From Bradyrhizobium sp. CSA112 (GTDB lineage Bacteria; Pseudomonadota; Alphaproteobacteria; Rhizobiales; Xanthobacteraceae): 64,000 nt of DNA. Under the pieces are notes generated by a model. That model saw only the letters and a list, made by a program, of their open reading frames with translations, was not told the origin of the DNA and made no database searches. Where the stretch lies: contig NZ_JAACFS010000026.1 in NCBI RefSeq assembly GCF_029051645.1, positions 1 through 64,000 on the forward strand. Reading direction: 5' to 3'. A program made the translations under genes and the position numbers. Within the stretch, counting starts at the first letter, position 1. Each line of letters starts with the position of its first letter. This document shows positions 1-8,123 of the stretch, one piece after another.

Positions 1-158
1 CGCCACCCCCGCGTGTGGCTGCGCCGTCGCCTCCACCAAGGATGGCCGCACCAGCGCCTCCGCCGCCCCGGATGGCTGCTCCACCGCCAGCAGCAGCGCG
101 CCCGGCGCTGCCTGCGCCGGCGGCGGCCAGGGCATGCCCGCCGGGTGTCCGATGCTGA
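1..158 (+). CDS. C-terminal end of a proline/alanine-rich protein (partial)
   Basis: An open frame enters from the left edge and ends at TGA 156-158. The visible 51 residues are almost only Pro, Ala and Arg, with a repeated unit close to PPPRMAAP (three imperfect copies), and finish with CPPGVRC. The start lies outside the window and no enzymatic domain is visible. Rhizobial proteins with Pro-Arg repeats and a final Cys-Pro-Pro-Gly motif are usually exported or envelope-associated, but that is only a family impression. One frame over, the sequence after CPPGVR continues openly, so a small indel near the stop cannot be excluded. The hairpin at 167-190 follows directly. Confidence 0.5.
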   Translation, partial: PPPRVAAPSPPPRMAAPAPPPPRMAAPPPAAARPALPAPAAARACPPGVRC

Positions 159-166
159 TTGTTAAC

Positions 167-190
167 GGGCCAGATCCTCTGATCTGGCCC
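167..190 (+). terminator. Perfect 10-bp hairpin after the Pro-rich gene
   Basis: GGGCCAGATC at 167-176 pairs with GATCTGGCCC at 181-190 around a CTCT loop. It lies 9 bases after the stop of the upstream partial gene and before the rpsB promoter region, so it most likely ends upstream transcription. There is no run of T after it, so it is not a textbook intrinsic terminator. Confidence 0.5.
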
Positions 191-242
191 GAAGGGGCCC
201 TAAATCGCAGGGCTGGAAGACCAGACATCCGGCCGTATTTCC

Positions 243-270
243 TTGCTTCTGGCTGGAATCCGGCTATATA
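243..270 (+). promoter_or_regulatory. Candidate promoter for rpsB-tsf
   Basis: TTGCTT (243-248) and TATATA (265-270) are separated by 16 bases and resemble a housekeeping -35/-10 pair. A transcript from here would carry a leader of about 105 bases before the rpsB start at 383. Inferred from sequence similarity only. Confidence 0.35.
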
Positions 271-382
271 GCGCGCCATCTCACACGGAAACATGGCTCT
301 CAAAGGCCGTCCGGTGGCAGCCGGGCCAGTCAGGCTCGTTTGCTCACACGTTTCCGGAGGAACCAACCGGAGAACTATCACT

Positions 383-1381
383 ATGGCGCTACCCGATTTT
401 TCTATGCGTCAGCTCCTCGAAGCTGGCGTGCACTTTGGTCACCAATCGCACCGCTGGAATCCGAAGATGGCGGATTACATCTTCGGTGCCCGCAACAACA
501 TCCACATCATCGATCTCGCCCAGACCGTGCCGATGCTGCATCGCGCGCTGCAGGCGGTATCTGACACCGTCGCCAAAGGCGGCCGTATCCTGTTCGTCGG
601 CACTAAGCGCCAGGCGCAGGACGGTGTTGCCGATGCCGCCAAGCGGTCGGCGCAGTATTTCGTCAATTCGCGCTGGCTCGGCGGCACGCTGACCAACTGG
701 AAGACGATTTCGGGTTCGATCAAGCGCCTGCGTCACCTCGATGAGGTGCTGTCGTCCGGCGAGGCCAGCTCCTACACCAAGAAGGAGCGGCTGACGCTGC
801 AGCGCGAGCGCGACAAGCTCGACCGTTCGCTCGGCGGCATCAAGGACATGGGCGGGCTTCCCGACATGATCTTCGTGATCGACACCAACAAGGAAGACAT
901 TGCGATCCAGGAAGCGCAGCGACTCAACATTCCCGTTGCCGCGATCGTCGATACCAATTCCGATCCCAAGGGCATCACCTTTGTGGTGCCGGGTAATGAC
1001 GACGCCGGCCGTGCCATTTCGCTGTATTGCGACCTGGTTGCCCGCGCCGCCATCGACGGCATTTCGCGCGCGCAGGGCGATTCCGGCATCGATATCGGCG
1101 CCGCGGTTCAGCCGGTTCGCGAGGAAGTCGTGGCGGCTCCGCAGCCGACCGGCTTCCAGGGTCTTGCCGGTCCGCGCGGCACCGCCGACAACCTCAAGAA
1201 GCTCACCGGCGTGTCGGGTGCGATCGAGAAGAAGCTCAACGACCTCGGCATCTTCCACTACTGGCAGCTCGCCGAGCTCGACCACGATACCGCGCACAAG
1301 ATCGGTGAAGAGGTTGGTCTTCCGAGCCGCGCTGATGCGTGGGTTGCCCAGGCCAAGACGCTGACCGCGGAAGCGGAATAA
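383..1381 (+). CDS. rpsB: 30S ribosomal protein S2 with C-terminal extension
   Basis: Structural protein of the small ribosomal subunit. The first 230 or so residues are a standard S2 domain (start MALPDFSMRQLLEAGVHFGH; internal LFVGTKRQAQ, SRWLGGTLTNW and VIDTNKED). The protein has 332 residues against about 240 in E. coli. The extra part from about residue 257 (GLAGPRGTADNLKKLTGVSG, then an IEKKLNDLGI helix) looks like a helix-hairpin-helix fold of the kind also attached to other alphaproteobacterial proteins; its role is not known to me. The ATG at 383 is chosen because it begins the conserved S2 N-terminus and has GGAGA at 369-373; a frame open further upstream gives no S2-like sequence. 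Followed by tsf after 135 bases, the usual rpsB-tsf arrangement. Confidence 0.98.
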   Translation: MALPDFSMRQLLEAGVHFGHQSHRWNPKMADYIFGARNNIHIIDLAQTVPMLHRALQAVSDTVAKGGRILFVGTKRQAQDGVADAAKRSAQYFVNSRWLGGTLTNWKTISGSIKRLRHLDEVLSSGEASSYTKKERLTLQRERDKLDRSLGGIKDMGGLPDMIFVIDTNKEDIAIQEAQRLNIPVAAIVDTNSDPKGITFVVPGNDDAGRAISLYCDLVARAAIDGISRAQGDSGIDIGAAVQPVREEVVAAPQPTGFQGLAGPRGTADNLKKLTGVSGAIEKKLNDLGIFHYWQLAELDHDTAHKIGEEVGLPSRADAWVAQAKTLTAEAE

Positions 1382-1516
1382 TTGGTACGCCGCGTGGCCG
1401 GCTTTCCGGCCACCGGTTTCGTTCCTCAAGACTGGGCATTCCCTGGAGCTGACGACGGCACGGTGCAAAGCGCGCATGCCGCGCCTGCGGCTAACAGGCA
1501 AGAAGGATATTCGACG

Positions 1517-2443
1517 ATGGCAACGATCACTGCAGCAATGGTCAAGGAACTGCGCGAGTCGACCGGCGCGGGCATGATGGACTGCAAGGCAGCCCTCACC
1601 GAAACCTCCGGCGACATGCAGGCCGCCCAGGATTGGCTGCGCAAGAAGGGGCTGTCCAAGGCCGCCAAGAAGGCCGGCCGTGTTGCGGCCGAAGGCCTGA
1701 TCGGTGCGGTGACCTCGGGCGCCAAGGGCGTCGTGGTCGAGGTCAACTCCGAGACCGATTTCGTGGCCCGCAACGAGCAGTTCCAGGGTCTCGTCAAGAT
1801 GATTGCGCAGGTCGCGCTTCACAACGGCGCCGACGTCGAGAAGATCAAGGCGGCCAAGGTTGGCGACGTTACCGTCGAGACCGCGATTTCGGATGCGATC
1901 GCGACCATCGGCGAGAACATGACGCTGCGCCGCGCGGCTTCGCTTGAAGTCGGCAAGGGCGTGGTGTCGAGCTACATCCATGGTGCCGTGATCGACGGCG
2001 CCGGCAAGATGGGCGTGCTGGTCGCGCTCGAATCGGCCGGCAAGACCGACGAGCTCGCTCATCTCGGCCGCCAGCTCGCCATGCACGTGGCCGCGACCAA
2101 TCCACAGGCGCTGGATCCGTCTGGCCTCGACCCCGAGATCGTAAAGCGCGAAAAGGACGTGCTGGCCGACAAGTATCGCCAGCAGGGCAAGCCGGAAAAC
2201 GTGATCGAGAAGATCGTCGAGTCCGGCCTGAGGACCTATTACAAGGAAGTCTGCCTGCTGGAGCAGGCGTTCATCCATGACGAAAAGGGCAAGTCGGTCG
2301 CGCAGGCGGTGAAGGAAGCCGAAGGCAAGGTCGGTGCGCCTGTGAAGATTGCCGGATTTGTGCGCTATGCTCTCGGCGAGGGAATCGAAAAGCAGGAATC
2401 CGATTTCGCGGCCGAGGTCGCGGCGGCCAGCGGCAAGAAGTAA
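1517..2443 (+). CDS. tsf: Elongation factor Ts
   Basis: Guanine-nucleotide exchange factor that recycles EF-Tu-GDP during translation elongation in the cytoplasm. At 308 residues it has the normal bacterial length. The N-terminal UBA-like region (MATITAAMVKELRESTGAGM, MDCKAAL) contacts EF-Tu, and the signature SETDFVARNEQF that inserts near the EF-Tu nucleotide site is present around residues 79-90. The start at 1517 fits the conserved N-terminus and has AAGAAGGA just upstream; the frame is open back to 1382 but that stretch is spacer. Downstream pyrH begins 71 bases later, so rpsB, tsf, pyrH and frr probably share transcription. Confidence 0.98.
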   Translation: MATITAAMVKELRESTGAGMMDCKAALTETSGDMQAAQDWLRKKGLSKAAKKAGRVAAEGLIGAVTSGAKGVVVEVNSETDFVARNEQFQGLVKMIAQVALHNGADVEKIKAAKVGDVTVETAISDAIATIGENMTLRRAASLEVGKGVVSSYIHGAVIDGAGKMGVLVALESAGKTDELAHLGRQLAMHVAATNPQALDPSGLDPEIVKREKDVLADKYRQQGKPENVIEKIVESGLRTYYKEVCLLEQAFIHDEKGKSVAQAVKEAEGKVGAPVKIAGFVRYALGEGIEKQESDFAAEVAAASGKK

Positions 2444-2514
2444 CCGCTGCGGTCACAATCTTCCGGCGCTAGCGCGCCGGAAGTCACCTGCGCGGGACAA
2501 GGAAGCGATAAACA

Positions 2515-3231
2515 ATGGCTGAGCCGGTCTATCGTCGCGTCGTGATCAAGCTCTCGGGCGAGTATCTCGCAGGCAGCCACTTTTTCGGCATCGACCAGCC
2601 CACTATCGACCGTATCGCCGACGACCTGATCGCCGCGAAAAAGCTCGGCGTCGAGGTGGCGGTCGTGATCGGCGGCGGCAACATCGTGCGCGGCGTGGAA
2701 GTCTCCTCGCGCGGCGTTTCGCGCCCGACCGCTGACACCATGGGCATGCTCGCCACCGTGATGAACTGCTTGGCGCTGGAAGCCGCCATCGAGCGCAAGG
2801 GGACGCCGGCGCGTACCCTGTCGGCGTTCGTGATGCCCGAGATTTCCGAGCTGTTTACCCGCAGTGCGGCGCACAAATACCTCTCCGAGGGACGAATCGT
2901 CCTGCTTGGCGGTGGAACCGGCAATCCGTTCTTCACCACCGACACCACCGCCGTGCTTCGGGCGGCCGAGATCGGGGCGCAGGCAGTGCTCAAAGCCACC
3001 AATGTCGACGGCGTTTACAGCGCCGACCCCAAAAAGGACCCGTCGGCCAAGCGCTTCGATCGCCTGACGCATTCGCAGGCGATTGCCGGCGACTACAAGG
3101 TGATGGATGCGACCGCATTCGCGCTTGCCCGCGAGACGTCACTGCCTATCATCGTATTCTCGATCGCCGAGCCGGGTTCGATCGGCGCGATCCTGCGCGG
3201 GACCGGCCACGGCACGGTGGTTGCCGGCTGA
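2515..3231 (+). CDS. pyrH: UMP kinase
   Basis: Phosphorylates UMP to UDP with ATP, the committed step towards UTP and CTP (pyrG, further along the window, makes CTP). It is an amino-acid-kinase-fold enzyme of 238 residues, the usual size for the hexameric bacterial type. Visible signatures are VVIKLSGEYLAG at the N-terminus (phosphate binding), VVIGGGNIVRG, and TADTMGMLATVMNCLALEAA for the UMP region. The ATG at 2515 is preceded by AAGGAAG. It lies between tsf and frr, the order common to most bacteria. Confidence 0.98.
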   Translation: MAEPVYRRVVIKLSGEYLAGSHFFGIDQPTIDRIADDLIAAKKLGVEVAVVIGGGNIVRGVEVSSRGVSRPTADTMGMLATVMNCLALEAAIERKGTPARTLSAFVMPEISELFTRSAAHKYLSEGRIVLLGGGTGNPFFTTDTTAVLRAAEIGAQAVLKATNVDGVYSADPKKDPSAKRFDRLTHSQAIAGDYKVMDATAFALARETSLPIIVFSIAEPGSIGAILRGTGHGTVVAG

Positions 3232-3302
3232 CACGTTAGTGCTGCTTCGAACCGCGGGCTTTAAGGATGCCGGCGGCTGGTTTCCAAGGAGGGGAGAGCG
3301 TT

Positions 3303-3866
3303 ATGCCCACGCCCGGTTTTGACATCAATGAATTGAAGCGCCGCATGCAAGGCGCCACCCATTCGCTCAAGCACGAATTGGGCGGCTTGCGGACCGGCCG
3401 GGCGGCGGCGTCCATGCTGGAGCCGGTGCAGGTCGAGGCTTATGGCTCACACATGCCGCTCAACCAGGTCGCGACCATCAGCGTGCCCGAACCGCGCCTG
3501 CTCTCTGTTCAGGTGTGGGACAAGTCCATGGTGAAAGCCGTCGAGAAGGCGATCGTCGATTCCAATCTCGGCCTCTCGCCCGCGACCGAAGGGCAGGTGC
3601 TGCGCCTGCGGATTCCGGAACTCAACGAGGAGCGGCGCAAGGAACTGGTGAAAGTCGCGCATAAATACGCCGAAGCTGCCAAGGTTGCGGTCCGCCACGT
3701 CCGTCGCGACGGCCTGGATATCGTCAAGAAGCTCGAGAAGAATCACGAGATTTCCGAAGACGATCAGGAGCGGCTCGCCAACGAGGTGCAGAAGGCGACC
3801 GATGGAACGATTGCGGAAATCGATCAGTTGCTTGCGGCGAAGGAAAAGGAAATCCTCACCGTTTGA
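3303..3866 (+). CDS. frr: Ribosome recycling factor
   Basis: Works with EF-G to split post-termination ribosomes. The 187 residues match the family length (about 185). Recognisable parts are the N-terminal helix with SLKHELGGLRTGRAAASML, the LNQVATISVPEPRLLSVQVW strand region and the C-terminal three-helix-bundle return with EEDR-type charged helices. The ATG at 3303 is chosen over the open frame at 3267 because AAGGAGG lies at 3286-3292, a good distance upstream, and family members begin near MPTPGFDINELK. Spacing to pyrH is 71 bases and to uppS 39 bases. Confidence 0.98.
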   Translation: MPTPGFDINELKRRMQGATHSLKHELGGLRTGRAAASMLEPVQVEAYGSHMPLNQVATISVPEPRLLSVQVWDKSMVKAVEKAIVDSNLGLSPATEGQVLRLRIPELNEERRKELVKVAHKYAEAAKVAVRHVRRDGLDIVKKLEKNHEISEDDQERLANEVQKATDGTIAEIDQLLAAKEKEILTV

Positions 3867-3905
3867 CGGCAACGCTCTAAAGTTGAGACTGGTCCTGGAA
3901 TTTAG

Positions 3906-4664
3906 ATGATGCCAAACGCCGCCGCCCCCGCCACGGAAGGATCTGACCGATCCGTCCCGTTGCATGTGGCGATCATCATGGACGGAAACGGGCGCTGGGC
4001 GGCAGCGCGCGGCTTGCCGCGTGCCGAAGGCCATCGCCGCGGCGTCGATGCGCTGCGCCGCGTCGTTCGCGCCGCTCATGAACTCGGCGTGCTCTACCTG
4101 ACGATCTTTTCGTTCAGCTCCGAGAACTGGTCGCGGCCGGCGACCGAAATCGGCGATCTGTTCGGCTTGCTCCGCCGCTTCATCCGCAACGATCTGGCAA
4201 CGCTGCATAGCGACGGCGTGCGCGTGCGCGTGATCGGCGAACGAGAAGGGTTGGAGCCCGATATCTGCGCACTGCTGAACGAGGCCGAGGAACTGACCAA
4301 GGCCAACACCAAGCTCAATCTGGTGGTCGCGTTCAACTACGGATCGCGCCAGGAAATCGCCGGCGCCGCCCAGCGGCTAGCGCGCGAAGTGGCCGAGGGC
4401 AAGCGCGATCCGGCATCGATCGACGCCGATACGCTCGGTCGCTATCTCGATGCGCCTGACATTCCCGATCCAGACCTGATCATCCGCACCAGCGGCGAAC
4501 TGCGGCTGTCGAACTTCCTGATGTGGCAGGCGGCCTATAGCGAGCTCGTGTTTGTGCCGATCCACTGGCCGGATTTCGACAAGGCCGCGCTCGAAAGCGC
4601 CATTGCCGAATACGCCAGACGGGAACGCCGCTTCGGCGGTCTGGCCGTGAAAACCGGATCGTGA
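3906..4664 (+). CDS. uppS: Undecaprenyl diphosphate synthase (cis-prenyltransferase)
   Basis: Condenses isopentenyl units onto farnesyl diphosphate to give the C55 carrier lipid used for peptidoglycan and O-antigen assembly. The 252-residue protein has the family motif HVAIIMDGNGRWAAARGLPR with the catalytic Asp, SSENWSRP, and the C-terminal RTSGELRLSNFLMWQAAYSE and WPDF blocks. The first 15 residues are a variable leader. The gene overlaps cdsA by four bases (GTGA), so translation of the two is probably coupled. The Shine-Dalgarno match is weak. Confidence 0.97.
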   Translation: MMPNAAAPATEGSDRSVPLHVAIIMDGNGRWAAARGLPRAEGHRRGVDALRRVVRAAHELGVLYLTIFSFSSENWSRPATEIGDLFGLLRRFIRNDLATLHSDGVRVRVIGEREGLEPDICALLNEAEELTKANTKLNLVVAFNYGSRQEIAGAAQRLAREVAEGKRDPASIDADTLGRYLDAPDIPDPDLIIRTSGELRLSNFLMWQAAYSELVFVPIHWPDFDKAALESAIAEYARRERRFGGLAVKTGS

Positions 4665-5503
4665 CCGAGCGCGAGGCCGCACCGGCGGCAGCGCCCGATT
4701 CGCGCAATCTCATGATGCGCATCGCCGCAGCCGCCGTGCTGATCCCGCTTGCGGTCGCGATCGCCTATGCGGGCGGCTGGTTCTGGGCCGCGCTGGTGAC
4801 GCTGGCTGCCATCGGCCTCTTCGTGGAATGGCTCGCGATCGTGGGTCTCGCCGGCGCGATTCGCGTGACGGTGCCGGGTGTGGCCGCGCTTGCGGTCGCC
4901 GGGCTCTGTTTTGCGATTGGCCGCCTCGATGCCGCGCTGATCGTGCTCGGCGTCGGCTTCGTGGTTGTGGTGTCGATCGCGCCGGAGCGGCGCAACTGGG
5001 CCGCGGCAGGATTTTTGTACGCGGCGGCGGCCGAGATTGCCTCGGTGCTGGTGCGTCTCGATCCCGTAAAGGGATTCGCCGCGCTGATGTTCGTGCTGCT
5101 GATCGTATGGGCGACCGATAGCGGCGGCTATTTCGCGGGCCGCGGCATTGGCGGCCCGAAACTATGGCCGCGCGTCAGCCCGAAAAAGACCTGGGCAGGC
5201 GCCGCCGGCGGACTTGCCGGCAGCCTGGCTGTCGCGGTCGGGTTTGCCGCGTTCGATCTGGGCAGAATCGGGCCGTTATTGATGCTTTCGGCGGCTCTTT
5301 CGGCTGTCTCACAGCTCGGCGATCTCTTCGAATCCGCCGTGAAGCGGCGTTTTGGCGTAAAGGACTCAAGTCACATCATTCCCGGCCATGGCGGGCTAAT
5401 GGATCGCCTGGACGGGTTTGTCGCTGCTGTCGTCGTGGCGGCACTTTTCGGCCTTTTGCGGGGTGGCCCCGATGGCGTCGGCCGCGGTCTTATGGTTTGG
5501 TGA
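4661..5503 (+). CDS. cdsA: Phosphatidate cytidylyltransferase
   Basis: Inner-membrane enzyme that makes CDP-diacylglycerol from phosphatidic acid and CTP, the precursor of all phospholipids. The 280 residues contain several hydrophobic segments (for example 20-60, 60-95, 130-155, 180-215) and the family signature near the C-terminus: KRRFGVKDSSHIIPGHGG followed by LMDRLDG, which holds the metal-binding acidic residues. The start is GTG at 4661, overlapping the uppS stop; no other in-frame start fits better. dxr follows four bases after the stop. Confidence 0.97.
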   Translation: MTEREAAPAAAPDSRNLMMRIAAAAVLIPLAVAIAYAGGWFWAALVTLAAIGLFVEWLAIVGLAGAIRVTVPGVAALAVAGLCFAIGRLDAALIVLGVGFVVVVSIAPERRNWAAAGFLYAAAAEIASVLVRLDPVKGFAALMFVLLIVWATDSGGYFAGRGIGGPKLWPRVSPKKTWAGAAGGLAGSLAVAVGFAAFDLGRIGPLLMLSAALSAVSQLGDLFESAVKRRFGVKDSSHIIPGHGGLMDRLDGFVAAVVVAALFGLLRGGPDGVGRGLMVW

Positions 5504-5507
5504 AACG

Positions 5508-6731
5508 ATGAGCGCAGTTCCATTGCGTAACAACAAGGCCGTGGCGGCAGCCGCGCGCACGGTCACGGTGCTGGGTGCCACCGGCTCTATCGGCGACAGC
5601 ACCATGGATTTGCTGCGCGGCGCGCGCGACCGCTATGAGGTCGAGGCGCTGACCGCGAATTCCAATGTCGAAGCGCTGGCCAGGCTCGCGATAGAATTCG
5701 GCGCACGATTCGCCGCGATTGCCGACCCGGCGCGCCTTGGCGAACTGAAGGACGCCCTCGCGGGCACCGGCATCGAATGCGGCGCCGGCGAAAGCGCAAT
5801 CATCGAAGCTGCTGCGCGTCCCGCCGACTGGGTGATGGCGGCGGTGAGCGGTGCGGCCGGATTGAAGCCCGCATTGGCCGCGGTCGATCGCGGTGCGGCC
5901 GTCGCGCTCGCCAACAAGGAATGCCTGGTCTGTGCCGGCGATTTCTTCATGCAGCGCGCCGCGAAGGCGGGCGCCTGCATTCTACCGGCGGATTCCGAAC
6001 ACAACGCGCTGTTTCAGGCGCTATCTTCGGGCAATCGCGAGGAGTTGGTGCGCGTGATCATCACCGCCTCGGGCGGGCCGTTCCGCACCTGGGCGCCGGC
6101 CGACATCGAGCAGGCGACGCTAGAGCAGGCGTTGAAGCATCCGAACTGGAGCATGGGCCAGAAGATCACCATCGATTCGGCGTCGATGATGAACAAGGGC
6201 CTCGAAGTCATCGAAGCTTCCTATCTTTTCGCGCTGAGCGCCGACGAGATCGACGTTCTCGTGCATCCGCAGTCGATCATCCACGGCATGGTCGAATTCT
6301 CAGATCGCTCCGTGGTTGCGCAGCTCGGCGCACCCGACATGCGCATCCCGATCGCGCACTGCCTTGGATGGCCCGATCGAATCGTTGGCCCGTCGGCCAG
6401 GCTGGATCTCGCAAAAATCGGACAGCTAACCTTCGAGGCGCCGGACTTTGAACGGTTCCCGGGCTTGCGGTTGGCCTACGAGGCGTTACGTACGGGGCGT
6501 GGTGCGACCACGGTATTCAATGCTGCCAATGAGGTGGCGGTGGCGGCTTTCATCGCCGGAAAGATCAAGTTCGGGTCGATCGCGCACCTCGTCGAAGCCA
6601 CCATTAACGACTGGATTCGTGCCGGGAACCTTGCGCCTTTGAGCTCGGCCGACGACGCGATTTCCGTTGACCATAGCGCGCGAAATAGAGCCGCCTCCCT
6701 ATTGCCTCAAATTGCCTTAAAGGCATCGTAG
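5508..6731 (+). CDS. dxr: 1-deoxy-D-xylulose 5-phosphate reductoisomerase
   Basis: Converts DXP to methylerythritol phosphate with NADPH, the committed step of the MEP isoprenoid pathway that feeds UppS. The 407-residue protein shows the NADPH-binding VTVLGATGSIGDSTMDLL, the ANKECLV motif, the metal-site and substrate motifs ADSEHNALFQ and TASGGPFR, and MGQKITIDSASMMNKGLE. The ATG at 5508 lies four bases after the cdsA stop; an open frame reaching back to 5418 lies inside cdsA and is not conserved in type. The gene sits in the uppS-cdsA-dxr-rseP string found across Proteobacteria. Confidence 0.98.
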   Translation: MSAVPLRNNKAVAAAARTVTVLGATGSIGDSTMDLLRGARDRYEVEALTANSNVEALARLAIEFGARFAAIADPARLGELKDALAGTGIECGAGESAIIEAAARPADWVMAAVSGAAGLKPALAAVDRGAAVALANKECLVCAGDFFMQRAAKAGACILPADSEHNALFQALSSGNREELVRVIITASGGPFRTWAPADIEQATLEQALKHPNWSMGQKITIDSASMMNKGLEVIEASYLFALSADEIDVLVHPQSIIHGMVEFSDRSVVAQLGAPDMRIPIAHCLGWPDRIVGPSARLDLAKIGQLTFEAPDFERFPGLRLAYEALRTGRGATTVFNAANEVAVAAFIAGKIKFGSIAHLVEATINDWIRAGNLAPLSSADDAISVDHSARNRAASLLPQIALKAS

Positions 6732-6774
6732 AGGGTTGGGGACGGAGCCGTTGGCTCTTGTCGAGGGGAACCTG

Positions 6775-7950
6775 ATGTCAGAGTTTTTTCTAAGTAGTTT
6801 CAATACGTTGGGCCATGGCCTGATCGGCTACATCATTCCCTTTTTGTTCGTCCTGACCATCGTCGTGTTCTTCCATGAACTCGGCCACTTTTTGGTCGCC
6901 CGATGGGCGGGCGTGAAGGTGTTGACGTTCTCGCTTGGTTTCGGCCCGGAACTCGCCGGCTTCAACGACCGCCATGGCACGCGCTGGAAGATCTCCGCGA
7001 TCCCGCTCGGCGGCTATGTGAAGTTCTTCGGCGACGAATCCGAAGCCTCGACGCCGGCCTCGGCCGAAACGCTCGCCGGCATGACCGAGGAGGAGCGGGC
7101 GGGCAGTTTCCATCACAAGAAAGTCGGCGCCCGCGCGGCCATCGTTGCCGCCGGTCCGATCGCGAATTTCATTCTGGCGATCGTTATCTTCACGTGTCTC
7201 TTCACCTTCTTCGGCAAGCCGAGCACGACGGCGCGCGTCGACAAGATCGAAGCCAGCAGCGCCGCCGAGCGGGCGGGCTTTCAGGCCGGGGACATCGTCA
7301 CCGCCATCGACGGCAAGAAGATCGGCAGCTTCTCCGACATGCAGCGATTCGTCAGCGTCCGCGCCGGCGAGACCATGACCTTCACCGTCAAGCGCGGTGA
7401 TTCCACGCTGCAATTGAAGGGCACGCCGGAACTGCGCGAAGTGAAGGATCCCTTCGGGAACACGCAACGGCTCGGGATTCTCGGCATTACCCGCGCGACG
7501 ACGCCGGGCGAAGTCACCACCGAGAAGGTCGATCCGGCGACCGCGCTTTGGCTGGGAATCAAGGAAACCTGGTTCGTCATCGAGCAGACGCTCGCCTATA
7601 TCGGGAACATCTTTACCGGCCGGGCCAGCGCCGATCAGATCGGCGGGCCGATCCGGATCGCGCAGATCTCCGGTCAGGTCGCCACGCTGGGGCTTGTTCC
7701 GCTGCTTCATCTGGCGGCGGTGCTGTCCATTTCGATCGGGCTGCTGAATCTGTTCCCGGTGCCCCTGCTCGATGGTGGCCACCTTATGTTCTACACGGCT
7801 GAGGTGCTGCGGGGGCGGCCTTTGTCAGAAAAGTCCCAGGAATACGGGTTCCGCGTGGGGTTGGTGTTGGTGCTGATGCTGATGGTGTTCGCCTTCTATA
7901 ACGACTTCCATCAGGTGCCATGGCTGAAAGGGCTGTTCGGGAGATCGTAG
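6775..7950 (+). CDS. rseP: RIP metalloprotease RseP / site-2 protease
   Basis: Zinc intramembrane protease that cuts anti-sigma factors and signal-peptide remnants inside the inner membrane. The first membrane helix carries the zinc motif HELGH (FFHELGHFLVARWAG), a PDZ domain lies around residues 120-230, and the distal zinc-ligand helix has NLFPVPLLDGGHLMF. The length of 391 residues is close to alphaproteobacterial homologues (MmpA in Caulobacter). The ATG at 6775 is chosen for GAGGGGA at 6763-6769; the earlier TTG at 6736 has no such site. It is followed by a 173-base spacer with two hairpins and then bamA. Confidence 0.97.
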   Translation: MSEFFLSSFNTLGHGLIGYIIPFLFVLTIVVFFHELGHFLVARWAGVKVLTFSLGFGPELAGFNDRHGTRWKISAIPLGGYVKFFGDESEASTPASAETLAGMTEEERAGSFHHKKVGARAAIVAAGPIANFILAIVIFTCLFTFFGKPSTTARVDKIEASSAAERAGFQAGDIVTAIDGKKIGSFSDMQRFVSVRAGETMTFTVKRGDSTLQLKGTPELREVKDPFGNTQRLGILGITRATTPGEVTTEKVDPATALWLGIKETWFVIEQTLAYIGNIFTGRASADQIGGPIRIAQISGQVATLGLVPLLHLAAVLSISIGLLNLFPVPLLDGGHLMFYTAEVLRGRPLSEKSQEYGFRVGLVLVLMLMVFAFYNDFHQVPWLKGLFGRS

Positions 7951-7965
7951 AAGCGGCTTTTTTGT

Positions 7966-7987
7966 GACGTTGCCCATTGGCAACGTC
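7966..7987 (+). terminator. Perfect 9-bp hairpin after rseP
   Basis: GACGTTGCC (7966-7974) pairs exactly with GGCAACGTC (7979-7987) around CATT, 15 bases after the rseP stop. A T-run precedes it (7959-7963) but none follows, so it may act as an RNA stability or processing element as easily as a terminator. Confidence 0.4.
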
Positions 7988-8070
7988 TTGGAATGAAAAT
8001 GGAATCGCATCGCGATGTCCGGTTTGCCGCCCTGTCGAAATTGGCTACAAGCAATGCAACTTTGGGATTC

Positions 8071-8098
8071 TGCCGGTTCGTAGGGGTACGAGCCGGCA
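8071..8098 (+). promoter_or_regulatory. 12-bp hairpin in the bamA leader
   Basis: TGCCGGTTCGTA (8071-8082) pairs with TACGAGCCGGCA (8087-8098), one G-U pair, with a GGGG loop. It ends 25 bases before the chosen bamA start and only 10 bases before the GAGGG ribosome-binding site, so it could influence bamA translation. Function is inferred from position only. Confidence 0.4.
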
Positions 8099-8123
8099 GT
8101 GCAATGACGAGGGCGCGTTGCGC

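Noticed and set aside
389..2278. A long open frame (629 codons) on the minus strand across rpsB and tsf
   Set aside because: It is a mirror of the strong codon bias of two confirmed genes in high-GC DNA; the translation has no recognisable domain.
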